The notes below the pieces were generated by a model. That model saw only the letters and a list, made by a program, of their open reading frames with translations, was not told the origin of the DNA and searched no databases. The position numbers and the translations under genes are program-made. 64,000 nt of DNA from JAOPZW01 sp963806015 (GTDB lineage Bacteria; Actinomycetota; Thermoleophilia; Solirubrobacterales; Solirubrobacteraceae), in assembly GCA_963806015.1 (NCBI GenBank), contig CAWDWM010000006.1:186001-250000 (forward strand). The letters are read 5' to 3'. Shown in pieces: positions 25,315-33,998 of this stretch. The first letter of the stretch is position 1. Each line of letters begins with the position of its first letter.

Positions 25315-27222
25315 GTGAGGAGGACTCTGGCCGTGGCGATCCTGCTGGCGCTGGCGACGCCCGCCGGTGCCCTGGCCAAGCGCGCCCCGTCGCGCCTGCA
25401 CGCGTTCGCCTCGTGCCCCGAGCTCGTGGGCTACGCGCAGCGCCACTTCGCCCAGACCGGCGGCGCTCCCGGCCGCGGCGTCGAGCCGCTGGCCGAGCCC
25501 GACATCCCGGCCCGCGCCCCGACGGACACCTCCGCCCCCTCGGCGCCCAGCACGAGCGCGAAGGAAGCCGCGCCGGCCTTCTCGACCACCAACGTCCAGG
25601 AGGAGGGCGTCGACGAGCCGGACATCGTCAAGACCGACGGCGCGACGATCTTCACCGTCGTGGGCCAGACGCTCTACGCAGTGGCGGCGAGCGGTCCGGG
25701 GGCGCCGCGGATCGTCGGGTCGCTGGCGCTCAGCCGCCCGGGCGGCGACCTGCTGCTGCACGGGCAGCGACTACTGGTCATCCAGACCGTCAGCCCGATG
25801 CTGCCCGTCGAGCCCGTGGCCGGCCAGGGCGCTGCCCGCCTGAAGATCGCCGCGATCCAGAGCCGCACGCTCATCACCGAGGTCGACGTCGGCGACCCCG
25901 CCGCCCCGAAGGTCGCGCGCACGCTCAGCCTCGACGGCCAGTACGTCAACGCGCGCCAGAACGGCGCGACCGCGCGCGTGGTGCTCTCCTCGACGCCGCG
26001 GGCCTACGCGGTGGCCGACGTACGCAGGCGCGCGTCGGGCTGGCTGCCGCGCTCGCGCTTCGCCTCGCGGATCTCGGGCCGCCACCGCACGCGGAAGATC
26101 GTCGCCTGCCGCGCGGTGCGCCGGCCGCCCTCGTTCTCGGGGCTCGGGATGGTCTCGATCCTCACCATCGACCTCGACAAGGGCCTGTGGGAGGTAGACG
26201 CCGACGCGGTCATGACCGACGCGCAGACGGTGTACGGCTCGGCCGGGCACCTCTATGTGGCCACCCAGCGCTGGAGCGATCCTGAGACCCAGCCGACCGA
26301 GCCGCCGACGAGCTCGACGCTGATCCATCGCTTCGACGTCAGCGATCCCGATCGCACCACCTACGAGGCCAGCGGCGTGGTCCCGGGCTATCTGCTCAAC
26401 CAGTACTCGCTCTCCGAGCAGGGCGGCGACCTGCGTGTGGCCTCGACCAGCGAGCCGGTGTGGTGGCAGGGCGCGCAGCAGACCGACAGCGAGAGCTACG
26501 TGACCGTCCTGCGCCGCCAGGGCTCGACGCTCGCTCCCATCGGACGCGTCTCCGGGCTGGGCAAGGGCCAGCGCATCTACTCGGTGCGCTTCCTAGGCGA
26601 CGTCGGCTATGTCGTGACCTTCCGCCAGATCGATCCGCTCTACACCATCGGGCTCGCCGATCCCACCGCGCCCAAGGTCCTCGGCCAACTGGAGCTGCTC
26701 GGCTACTCGGCCTACCTGCATCCGATCGCGGACGGCCTGCTGCTCGGCGTCGGGCAGGACGCGACGCCCGAGGGGCGCACCAAGGGCGTGCAGGTGTCGC
26801 TGTTCGCCGTCGGCGACCCGGCGCACCCGCGGCTGCTGGCCCAGCACGCGCTCGACACCGCCTCCTCGTCGCAGGTCGAGTTCGACAGCCACGCCTTCCT
26901 GTACTGGGCACCGCGCCAGCTCGTCGTCCTGCCGCTGCAGGTCTTCGATACCGGCGACGGCAAGTCGTCATCGCCGGGCTTCACCGGCGCGATCGCGCTG
27001 AAGGTCGACGGCTCGGGGATCGCCGAGACGGGCCGCGTCGCGCACGATCCGGCCGGCGGCTACGTCCCCCCGATCAACCGCTCGATCGTCATCGGCGATC
27101 AGCTGCTGACGGTGTCCGACGGCGGCGTGCTGGCGAGCGCGCTCGACGGCTTCGCGCGGGTCGGGTGGGTGGCGTTCCCGCAGCCGGCGGCGTCGTCGTC
27201 GCCGGGCTCGCCGCCCGGCTGA
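25315..27222 (+). CDS. Secreted beta-propeller domain protein (PF09826-like)
   Basis: 635 residues from GTG 25315. An N-terminal signal peptide (RRTLAVAILLALATPAGALA) suggests export. The diagnostic segment TTNVQEEGVDEPDIVKTDG is the hallmark of the Beta_propel family, followed by repeated blade-like stretches (YSVRFLGDVGYVVTFRQIDP, LHPIADGLLLGVGQDAT) to the C-terminus. The molecular role of the family is not known. TAGCCT (25302-25307) lies 7 nt before the start, consistent with a leaderless message. A long nested palindrome follows the stop. Confidence 0.88.
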   Translation: MRRTLAVAILLALATPAGALAKRAPSRLHAFASCPELVGYAQRHFAQTGGAPGRGVEPLAEPDIPARAPTDTSAPSAPSTSAKEAAPAFSTTNVQEEGVDEPDIVKTDGATIFTVVGQTLYAVAASGPGAPRIVGSLALSRPGGDLLLHGQRLLVIQTVSPMLPVEPVAGQGAARLKIAAIQSRTLITEVDVGDPAAPKVARTLSLDGQYVNARQNGATARVVLSSTPRAYAVADVRRRASGWLPRSRFASRISGRHRTRKIVACRAVRRPPSFSGLGMVSILTIDLDKGLWEVDADAVMTDAQTVYGSAGHLYVATQRWSDPETQPTEPPTSSTLIHRFDVSDPDRTTYEASGVVPGYLLNQYSLSEQGGDLRVASTSEPVWWQGAQQTDSESYVTVLRRQGSTLAPIGRVSGLGKGQRIYSVRFLGDVGYVVTFRQIDPLYTIGLADPTAPKVLGQLELLGYSAYLHPIADGLLLGVGQDATPEGRTKGVQVSLFAVGDPAHPRLLAQHALDTASSSQVEFDSHAFLYWAPRQLVVLPLQVFDTGDGKSSSPGFTGAIALKVDGSGIAETGRVAHDPAGGYVPPINRSIVIGDQLLTVSDGGVLASALDGFARVGWVAFPQPAASSSPGSPPG

Positions 27223-27251
27223 GCACTCCGCCGGCGCTTGCGGCGATGCGC

Positions 27252-27474
27252 GCGCTTACAGCATCATCGAGGGAAGGGAGTGTGCCCGGGTCCGGGCGCC
27301 TGGGGTCGTCCTCGGCGCGAACTGCATGGGATTACTTCCGGTTTCCGGTAGCGATCCCATGCAGTTCGGGCACCTCGCGCTCTTGGACGCCCCCGGACGC
27401 TCCGACCGCCGCCCACTCCCTTCCCTCGATGCTGCTGTAAGCGCTGCGCAGAACAGCAGGCGCGCGCGGACGAC
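27252..27474. repeat. Nested palindromic element, copy 1
   Basis: The outer arms 27252-27282 and 27414-27444 are complementary over 31 bp with one mismatch and contain ATCGAGGGAAGGGAGTG. The inner arms 27318-27332 and 27354-27368 are a perfect 15-bp pair (CGAACTGCATGGGAT). GTCCGGG and CCCGGAC can pair between them. CGGACGAC follows at 27467-27474, 22 nt after the outer arm. It fills the gap between two converging genes (27222 and 27475). Related to 35048-35270 and 53870-54112. Confidence 0.9.
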
Positions 27475-28434
27475 CTACCCCGCGGCTACCGCTTCACGCA
27501 GGAACGCGTACTGCTCCGCGCGCGCCGCCGCCGTCACCCGCAGCGGCATGGCGTTGAAGCCGTGGATCGCCTCGGGCCACGTGCGCAGCTCGGCGGGCGC
27601 GCCCGATGCCAGCCAGCGGGCGTGCATGAAGAGCGAGTCGTCGAGCAGCGGGTCCATCGTGCCGACGGTGAACAGCGCCGGCGGCAGGTCGCGCAGGTCG
27701 GCGTAGAGCGGCGAGATGTCGGGATCGCGGCGGGCCTCCTCGCCGAGCCCCGGCACGAACATGTCGCCGAAGTAGTGCAGGATCGGCGTCGAGAGGAGCA
27801 GGTTGCGCTCGCCCCACAGCCGCTGGCTGGGTGTCATCGACAGGTCGAAGACGCCGTAGATGAGGTTGGCCGCGGCGAAGGCGCCCGTGATCGCGTGGCG
27901 GTCGCGCAGGCGCAGCAGGGTGACGGCGCTCAGGTGGCCGCCGGCCGAGTCGCCGCCGATCGTCGCCACCGGCGGGAGCCCGAGCGCGTCGAAGCCCTCG
28001 CGCAGCAACCACAGCGCCGCGTCCTCGCAGTCGTCGGGCGCCGCGGGATAGGGGTGCTCGGGCGTCAGCCGGTAATCGACGCTGACGGCGCACAGCCGGG
28101 TGGCGTCGGCCAGCTCGGCGAGCAGCGGGTCCTGGAGGTTCGCCGCGCTCAGCGCCCAGCCGCCGCCGTGGATGTGCAGGTAGGCGCCCACGGCGGTCTG
28201 CTCGGGGGCGATCACCCGCAGGCCGATCGGGCCCGACCGCCCCTCGATGGTCAGGTCGCGCGCGCGCTCGGGGAGGAACGTCGGCGGCGGGAAGACGCCG
28301 CCCCCCTCCAGTCGCTGGCGGCGGACGACCTCGACGGGCAGCTCGTTGGTCGCCGGATGGGCGGCGAGCTGGCGCTCGAACTCAGCATTGAAGGCTCGCG
28401 TCTCGGCGAGCACGTCCTCGGCCACGGCACTCAT
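27475..28434 (-). CDS. Hormone-sensitive-lipase family esterase
   Basis: 319 residues of the alpha/beta-hydrolase fold. HIHGGGWAL is the HGGG oxyanion-hole motif, GGDSAGGHLSA carries the nucleophile Ser, MDPLLDD the acidic residue and EAIHGFNAM the catalytic His. This is the HSL (Acetyl-hydrolase/Abhydrolase_3) group, acting on short-chain esters. No signal peptide. The ATG at 28434 is 9 nt from the stop of the RNase R gene, so it is probably the last gene of that minus-strand run. The physiological ester is unknown. Confidence 0.9.
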   Translation of the reverse strand: MSAVAEDVLAETRAFNAEFERQLAAHPATNELPVEVVRRQRLEGGGVFPPPTFLPERARDLTIEGRSGPIGLRVIAPEQTAVGAYLHIHGGGWALSAANLQDPLLAELADATRLCAVSVDYRLTPEHPYPAAPDDCEDAALWLLREGFDALGLPPVATIGGDSAGGHLSAVTLLRLRDRHAITGAFAAANLIYGVFDLSMTPSQRLWGERNLLLSTPILHYFGDMFVPGLGEEARRDPDISPLYADLRDLPPALFTVGTMDPLLDDSLFMHARWLASGAPAELRTWPEAIHGFNAMPLRVTAAARAEQYAFLREAVAAG

Positions 28435-28443
28435 GGCCCGATC

Positions 28444-30168
28444 CTATGGCTCGGGGATGCCGACGAGGTCAAGGTCCACGCGCCCGCGCGGAGCCTCGAC
28501 CTGGCGCACGGCGACCGTCACGGGATCGCCGAGGCGGATGACGCCGTCGTTGCGCTCCCCGACGAGCATCGTCCCGTGCTCGTTGAGCTCCCACCAGTCG
28601 CCGCGCAGGCGGCGGACCGGCAGCATCCCTTGGTAGCCGGCGCCGAAGGTCACGAAGGCGCCGGCGCTGATGAGGCCCGTGATCTCGCCGTCGTAGACCG
28701 TGTCCCAGCCGCCTTCGAACATGTCGCGCTCGAGCAGGAAGCAGCGAGCGACGTCGTCGGCGTCGCGTTCGATGACCATCGCGTCGCGCTCGCGCGCCGA
28801 CGTCCACTCGGCCGCCTCGTCGAGCGTGCCCGCGCGGGGCGCGTCCTCCCCGCCGCCCACGGCGCTGAGCAGCGCCCGGTGGCAGACGAGGTCGGGGTAG
28901 CGGCGGATGGGCGAGGTGAAGTGGCAGTAGTGCGTCGATTGCAGGCCGGCGTGACCGAGGTTCACGGGCGAGTAGCGGGCCTGCTTGAGCGAGCGCAGCA
29001 CGAGCGTCGTGAGTGCCTGGCGGCCGTGGCCGGTGCGGCGCACGTGCTGATCGACCAGCACCGCGCACTGCGCGACGATGTCGGCCGCCTGCGAGGGCGC
29101 CAGCGGTTCGGGCACCGCCGGCGTCGCGACGTCCAGCGACGCGAGCTGCTCGACCAGCCGTAGCGCCGATCGCGGCTCGGGCCGCTCGTGGACGCGGTAG
29201 AGCGCCGGGATCGAGCGCTCGGACAGCAGCGTCGCGACCGCCTCGTTGGCGGCGATCATCAGGTGCTCGATGAGCCGGTGCGACTCGGTCTGGACCGTCG
29301 CCACCGCCTCGACGAGGTGGCCCCGGCGGTCGAAGGCGAACTCGGGCTCGACCGACTCGACGGCCAGCGCGCCGCGGCTCTCCCGGCGCGCCTGGAGCGC
29401 GGCCGCCGCCGCGCGCGCCGCGGCCAGCGGCTGCGCCCACGGGTCCTCCCCGGCCTCGTCGCCGGCGAAGAGGCGATCGACGCGGTCGTAGTCCAGGCGC
29501 TCGTCGGAGCGGATCGTCGAGCGGTAGAACGACGACTTCACCGTCTCGGCGCCGCGCAGCTCGAGCTCGACGGTGACGGCGAGGCGCTCGACGCCCGGGC
29601 GCAGCGAGCAGGCGTCGTTGGAGAGCGCCTCGGGCAGCATCGGCTCGACCGCGCCGGGCACGTAGACCGACGTCGAGCGGCGGTAGGCCTCGCGGTCGAC
29701 CGCCCCGCCGGGCCGCACGTACGCGGAGACGTCGGCGATGTGCACCCACACGCGCCAGTGCTCGTCACCGAGGACCTCGCAGGAGACCGCGTCGTCGAAG
29801 TCGCGGGCGGTGACCGGATCGATGGTGAAGGTCGCCAGCGCGGTGAGGTCGCGACGGGGCACGTCGGGCGGCCGCGCGTCCTGGGCGGCGCGCTCGACCC
29901 CGGCCGGGAACGAGCGCCGCAGGCCGCGATCGAGCATGAGCGCCTCGATGACGTCGCGCGCGACGTCGGGGCGCCCCAGCACGCGCGCGATCTTGAAGCG
30001 CCCGCCCTTGGGGTTGGGGTGCAGCAGCGCCAGGCGGCCGGGGCGCGCGTCGCGCGAGCGCTCCACCGTCGCGCGCCGGCCGCGCTGGAAGAACGGCTCG
30101 CCGACGAGGAAGCGACCGCGCTGCTCGAGCAGGACGACCCGCGGCGGGGCCTGGGTCAGGACGGGCAC
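28444..30168 (-). CDS. rnr: RNB-domain exoribonuclease, RNase R-like
   Basis: 574 residues. The RNB catalytic domain starts near residue 110 with FTIDPVTARDFDDAVS (DFDD 123-126, catalytic Asp cluster), then HIADVSAYVRPGG, STSVYVPGAVEPMLPE and FTSPIRRYPDLVCHR. A C-terminal S1-like segment is present (GEITGLISAGAFVTFG). It is shorter than enterobacterial RNase R (about 800) and lacks the N-terminal helix-turn-helix and first cold-shock region. It degrades structured RNA 3' to 5'. The GTG start at 30168 overlaps the end of ctpA by 13 nt, so the two are co-transcribed. Confidence 0.9.
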   Translation of the reverse strand: MPVLTQAPPRVVLLEQRGRFLVGEPFFQRGRRATVERSRDARPGRLALLHPNPKGGRFKIARVLGRPDVARDVIEALMLDRGLRRSFPAGVERAAQDARPPDVPRRDLTALATFTIDPVTARDFDDAVSCEVLGDEHWRVWVHIADVSAYVRPGGAVDREAYRRSTSVYVPGAVEPMLPEALSNDACSLRPGVERLAVTVELELRGAETVKSSFYRSTIRSDERLDYDRVDRLFAGDEAGEDPWAQPLAAARAAAAALQARRESRGALAVESVEPEFAFDRRGHLVEAVATVQTESHRLIEHLMIAANEAVATLLSERSIPALYRVHERPEPRSALRLVEQLASLDVATPAVPEPLAPSQAADIVAQCAVLVDQHVRRTGHGRQALTTLVLRSLKQARYSPVNLGHAGLQSTHYCHFTSPIRRYPDLVCHRALLSAVGGGEDAPRAGTLDEAAEWTSARERDAMVIERDADDVARCFLLERDMFEGGWDTVYDGEITGLISAGAFVTFGAGYQGMLPVRRLRGDWWELNEHGTMLVGERNDGVIRLGDPVTVAVRQVEAPRGRVDLDLVGIPEP

Positions 30169-31361
30169 TTGTTGCCGGCGACGGCCATCGCCCGGTCGAG
30201 CCCCTCGTCCGGCCGCGTCTTCGGATCGTCCTTGGCGGGCACGTCGGGGATGATGCCCTTGCCCTGCGAGACGCCCTTGCCGCCCAGGTTGCGGCCCTTG
30301 GGCGTGAAGTACTGCCCGGCGGTGATGTCCAGGGCGCCGCCGTTGGAGAGCTCGAGCACCTCCTGGAAGACGCCCTTGCCGAAGGTCTCGGTGCCCACCA
30401 CCTTCGCGCGCTCGCGGTCCTGCAGGGCGCCGGTGACGATCTCCGAGGCCGAGGCCGTGCCCTTGTTGACGAGCACCGCGACCGGCGCCTTGGGCACCAC
30501 CGGATCGCCGGTGGCGCGCAGCGTCTGCTCCTTGACCGCGCGCCCGCGCGTGGTGACGATCGGCCCGTCGGCGAGGAAGGCCGAGGCGATCAGCTGCGCC
30601 TCGGAGACCAGGCCGCCTCCGTTGTCGCGCAGGTCGAGCACGAAGACCTTGGCACCGCGCTTCTGCAGCTTGCGCAGCGCGGCGTAGACCTCGGCGTGCG
30701 CGCCCGAGCTGAACTGCGACAGGCGCACCACCCCGACCTTGCAGCCGTGCTCGGAGCGCAGCTGCGAGGCGACCACCGGCACGGTCACCGTCGAGCGCGA
30801 CACGGTCTTCGTCTGGCGGCGGCCGTCGCGGACCCAGGTCAGCTTCACGGAGCTGCCCGGCGGGCCCTTGACCAGGGCGACCGAGGCGTCCTGCGACATC
30901 CCGGCCAGGTCGTGCCCGTCGGCGGCGACGATGACGTCGCCGGCCCGCAGGCCGGCGCGCTTCGCGGGCGAGCCGTCGTAGACCGCCTCGACGCGCAGGC
31001 CCTTGGGGTGCTTGGCCACCTGCAGGCCGACGCCCGAGAACTCCGAGTTCTGCGCGTCCTTGAAGCGCTTGTACTCGGCCGGGTTGAAGTAGTTGGAGAA
31101 GCGATCGTCCAGCTTGGCCACCACTCCCGCGATGGCATCGTCGGCCAGGGCCGACTTGGGGATCTCGCGGTAATAGGTGTCGTGGATGCGGTCGATCGCC
31201 TCCGTCACCACTGCGGTGTCGCCGTCGCCGACGAGCGCGTCGCGGAGCGGCCCCGGCAGCCAGTCCGAATGGCGCCCGCCGACCCAGGCCCCGAGCAGCA
31301 GCACGACGACCACGGTGGCGACGAGCGGGATGAAGCGGGGAACGGGTGCAAGCCGGCGCAC
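30156..31361 (-). CDS. ctpA: S41 C-terminal processing peptidase
   Basis: 401 residues. A membrane anchor (LVATVVVVLLLGAWVGG, residues 13-29) is followed by a domain with TYYREIPKSAL and DRFSNYF, a PDZ domain (GVGLQVAK...GSPAKRAGLRAGDVIVAADG), and a tail-specific protease core: LDLRDNGGGL, NKGTASASEIVTGAL (nucleophile Ser) and GTETFGKGVFQ (general base Lys). It acts on the outer face of the membrane on unfolded or specific C-termini. It lies directly downstream of ftsX, as in many Gram-positive genomes, and overlaps rnr by 13 nt. Start GTG at 31361. Confidence 0.93.
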   Translation of the reverse strand: MRRLAPVPRFIPLVATVVVVLLLGAWVGGRHSDWLPGPLRDALVGDGDTAVVTEAIDRIHDTYYREIPKSALADDAIAGVVAKLDDRFSNYFNPAEYKRFKDAQNSEFSGVGLQVAKHPKGLRVEAVYDGSPAKRAGLRAGDVIVAADGHDLAGMSQDASVALVKGPPGSSVKLTWVRDGRRQTKTVSRSTVTVPVVASQLRSEHGCKVGVVRLSQFSSGAHAEVYAALRKLQKRGAKVFVLDLRDNGGGLVSEAQLIASAFLADGPIVTTRGRAVKEQTLRATGDPVVPKAPVAVLVNKGTASASEIVTGALQDRERAKVVGTETFGKGVFQEVLELSNGGALDITAGQYFTPKGRNLGGKGVSQGKGIIPDVPAKDDPKTRPDEGLDRAMAVAGNKCPS

Positions 31362-31401
31362 GACGGCACAGGGTACGAGAGGGCGGGCGCTGCCCCGCCG
31401 G

Positions 31402-32298
31402 TCAGACCCGCAGGAAGCGGCGCAGCGAGAGCCCCGACCCTGCGGCGCTCACCCCGATCGACGCCGCCAGCAGCACGGCGACGAGCACGCCCAGGTGGAC
31501 CGTCTTGGGCGCCGCGAGCAGGGCGAACTGGCTGATCAGGGGGTCCAGCAGCGCGATCTTGCCCACCAGGAGCAGGAGAACAGCCATGAGCCCGCCGAGC
31601 GCGCCGAGGACGATGCCCTCGATGACGAAGGGCCAGCGGATGAACCAGTCGGTCGCCCCCACCAGCTTCATGACCTCGACCTCGCGCCGGCGCGAGAAGA
31701 GCGACAGGCGGATGGTGTTGGACACGAGCAGGACGCTGGCCAGGATGAGCAGGCCCGCGAGCAGGCCGGTCGTCAGCTTCACCACTCGGGTGGCGACGAG
31801 GATCTTCTGCGTGTCGTCCTTGGAGTTCTTGACCGTGTCGATCGACGGATCGATCGTGGTGCGCCCGCCGCCGGGCGCGATGGGCGACAGCGCATCGCGC
31901 AGCTTCAGGGCGTTGTCGGGCGTGTCGGGAGTGACGCGGAAGGTGTCGGGCAGAGGGTTGGAGCCCAGGAGGTCGTAGGCCTCGGGGTACTGCGCCTTCT
32001 GCTGCTTGAGCGCCTCGGCCTTGGACAGGTACTGGACCTTGCCCACGTGCGCGACCTTGTCCTCGAGCAGGCGCTGGACGCGGACGACGTCGTCGCGCTT
32101 GGCGTCGGTCTTGAGGTAGACGTTGACCAGCACCCGGCTGCGCACGTCGTTGGCCGCGCCGGTCGTCGCCTGGACGACGGGGATGAAGACGCCGAGCACG
32201 AGGACGGTGACGAGCACCGAGGCCATGGCCGCGAAGCTGGGGACGGCGTTGCGCGACATGGAGCGAAACGCCTCGCGCAGGAAGAAGCCGATGCGCAT
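31402..32298 (-). CDS. ftsX: Cell division ABC transporter permease FtsX
   Basis: 298 residues. The first transmembrane helix follows EAFRSMSRNAVPSFAAMASV, then an extracytoplasmic domain with FtsX-type VNVYLKTDAKRDDVVRVQRL and a PDTFRV-containing loop, and three C-terminal helices with RREVEVMKLVGATDWFIRWP, the cytoplasmic coupling segment of the FtsX/MacB family. With FtsE it activates cell-wall hydrolases at the division site. The ATG overlaps the ftsE stop by one base, so translation is coupled. Confidence 0.94.
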   Translation of the reverse strand: MRIGFFLREAFRSMSRNAVPSFAAMASVLVTVLVLGVFIPVVQATTGAANDVRSRVLVNVYLKTDAKRDDVVRVQRLLEDKVAHVGKVQYLSKAEALKQQKAQYPEAYDLLGSNPLPDTFRVTPDTPDNALKLRDALSPIAPGGGRTTIDPSIDTVKNSKDDTQKILVATRVVKLTTGLLAGLLILASVLLVSNTIRLSLFSRRREVEVMKLVGATDWFIRWPFVIEGIVLGALGGLMAVLLLLVGKIALLDPLISQFALLAAPKTVHLGVLVAVLLAASIGVSAAGSGLSLRRFLRV

Positions 32299-33140
32299 CA
32301 GTCGCGGAACGCCTCGTCGAACTCGTCGCCGGGCTCGCGTACCCGCTGGGGCCTCGGCGCGGGCTCGCGCAGGAGCGCCCCGAACTCGGCGGTCGACATG
32401 TCGCGCTGCGCGTAGAGCCCGGAGACCTCGTCGCGGATGATGCGCCCGCGGCTGAGCTCGATCACGCGGCGGCGCATGCGGTCGACCATGGCCGAGTCGT
32501 GCGTGGCGACAATCACCGTCGTCCCCGTGCGGTTGATGCGGTACAGCAGCTGCATGATCCCGATCGAGGTCTCGGGATCGAGGTTGCCGGTCGGCTCATC
32601 GGCCAGCAGCAGCGGCGGGTGGTTGACGAACGCGCGCGCCACCGAGACGCGCTGCTGCTCGCCGCCGGAGAGCTGGTCGGGGAAGTGGTGCAGCTTGGTC
32701 GACAGGCCGGTCAGGCGCAGGATGTCGGGCACCTTCGCGCGGACCTCCTTGCGCGAGCTCCCGGTGACCTGCAGCGCATAGGCCACGTTGTCGTGCACCG
32801 TGCGGTTGGGCAGCAGCTTGAAGTCCTGGAAGACGACCCCGAGGTTGCGCCGGAAGAACGGGACCTTCTTGCGCGTGATCTCGGCCAGGTCGCGGCCGGC
32901 GACGCGGATGGTCCCGGACGTCGGCTCGAGCTCCTTGATGAGCAGGCGCATGACCGTCGACTTGCCCGAGCCCGTCGAGCCGACGAGGAAGACGAACTCG
33001 CCGCGGCCGACCGTGAACGACGCGTCGTCGAGGCCCATTCCGTTGTCGTAGCGCTTGCTGACGCGCCGGAACTCGACGACCGGTGGTGCCGTAGGACGCG
33101 CGGCCTCGCGAGCGACGATGTCGGCTTCGGTGGTGGCCAT
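32298..33140 (-). CDS. ftsE: Cell division ATP-binding protein FtsE
   Basis: 280 residues. ABC ATPase with Walker A GSTGSGKST (54-62), LSGGEQQRVSVARAF signature, Walker B LLLADEPTGNLDPETS and H-loop VATHDSA. The opening VEFRRVSKRYDNG...LDDASFTV is typical of FtsE. A ~45-residue C-terminal extension beyond the normal ~230 residues is charged and Pro/Arg-rich. It forms the FtsEX complex with the next gene. ATG 33140 was chosen; an upstream in-frame ATG at 33242 would add 34 non-conserved residues over a region of inverted repeats. Confidence 0.94.
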   Translation of the reverse strand: MATTEADIVAREAARPTAPPVVEFRRVSKRYDNGMGLDDASFTVGRGEFVFLVGSTGSGKSTVMRLLIKELEPTSGTIRVAGRDLAEITRKKVPFFRRNLGVVFQDFKLLPNRTVHDNVAYALQVTGSSRKEVRAKVPDILRLTGLSTKLHHFPDQLSGGEQQRVSVARAFVNHPPLLLADEPTGNLDPETSIGIMQLLYRINRTGTTVIVATHDSAMVDRMRRRVIELSRGRIIRDEVSGLYAQRDMSTAEFGALLREPAPRPQRVREPGDEFDEAFRD

Positions 33141-33194
33141 ACCCGGCTGCAACTTAGCGGCGCAAGGCGCCGATCCCTGCCCGATGCTCGCACA

Positions 33195-33295
33195 TGCAAC
33201 CTCCGTTGCAGGCTCGGAGTTGCGGTCCTCGTTGCGGTGCATCAGCGCCGAACGTCGGTCCTACCCCCTCCTGAGGGGGGAAGACCGACGTTCGG
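33195..33295. promoter_or_regulatory. Divergent control region with two inverted repeats
   Basis: TGCAAC-CTCC-GTTGCA (33195-33210) is a perfect 6-bp inverted repeat, followed by two copies of GTTGCGG. A near-perfect long hairpin follows: outer arms 33248-33260 and 33283-33295 (CCGAACGTCGGTC and its complement), inner arms CCCCCTC (33264-33270) and GAGGGGG (33273-33279). It lies between ftsE and gntR, which diverge, so it is not a simple end-of-gene terminator. Confidence 0.6.
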
Positions 33296-33309
33296 TACGA
33301 AGGGGCGAC

Positions 33310-33336
33310 TTGACAAGTGGTGTGTGATATTTCACA
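33310..33336 (+). promoter_or_regulatory. gntR operator and promoter elements
   Basis: TTGACA (33310-33315) is a consensus -35 element. TGTGA-TATT-TCACA (33323-33336) is a perfect inverted repeat that ends on the first base of the gntR start codon, a likely autoregulatory site for the FadR-type regulator. Confidence 0.6.
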
Positions 33337-33998
33337 TGCCAGTTCCGGCAGAGCAGGCCGTCACCTCGCGCGTGTTACTCCGCGACGAGGCCTACACGCG
33401 TCTGCGCGACGCGATTCTCGACGGCACGCTCGAGGCCGGCGAGCACCTGCGCGACGCCGAGCTGTCCTCGTGGCTGGGCATCAGCCGCACGCCGATCCGC
33501 GAGGCGCTGGCGCGGTTGGAGGACTGCGGCCTGGTCGAGAGCGCGCCCAATCGCTACACGCGGGTGGCGCCCCTGGATCGCCGCGATGCGCAGGACGCCT
33601 TCCAGGTCGTCGCGGCGCTGCACGCGCTGGCGGCGACGCTCGGCGTCGCGCGCGTGTCGAGCGCCGAGCTCGACGCCATGGTGGCGGCCAACGAGCGCTT
33701 CGCCGCCGCGCTGGCGAGCGGCGACGTCGATGCGGCGATGGCCGCCGACGACGCGTTCCACGACGCGCTGGTGCACGCGGCGGCCAACGGCGAGATCGCC
33801 CGCACGCTCGAGCGGCTGATGCCGCGCCTGCGGCGCCTGGAGCGCCTGCGCTTCGGATCGCTCGTCGGGCGGCGGTCGGTGGAGCAGCACGCGGCGATCG
33901 TCGAGCGCTGCGCCGCGGGCGATCCGGGTCGCGTCGCCGAGGCCGTGCGCGAGAACTGGCTCTCGCTCGGAACCCTGATCGATCGGAGCTTCACGTGA
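33336..33998 (+). CDS. GntR/FadR-family regulator of the ACC deaminase gene
   Basis: 220 residues. The winged helix reads LRDAILDGTLEAGEHL...ELSSWLGISRTPIREALARLEDCGLV, the GntR signature. The C-terminal all-helical FCD domain has the metal/ligand-type DDAFHDALVHAA and RSVEQHAAIVERCAAGD. Its stop overlaps the ACC deaminase start by GTGA, so it is the local regulator. Known acdS genes are usually controlled by an Lrp-type AcdR; a GntR-type controller is unusual. The ligand may be ACC or a related D-amino acid. Confidence 0.9.
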   Translation: MPVPAEQAVTSRVLLRDEAYTRLRDAILDGTLEAGEHLRDAELSSWLGISRTPIREALARLEDCGLVESAPNRYTRVAPLDRRDAQDAFQVVAALHALAATLGVARVSSAELDAMVAANERFAAALASGDVDAAMAADDAFHDALVHAAANGEIARTLERLMPRLRRLERLRFGSLVGRRSVEQHAAIVERCAAGDPGRVAEAVRENWLSLGTLIDRSFT

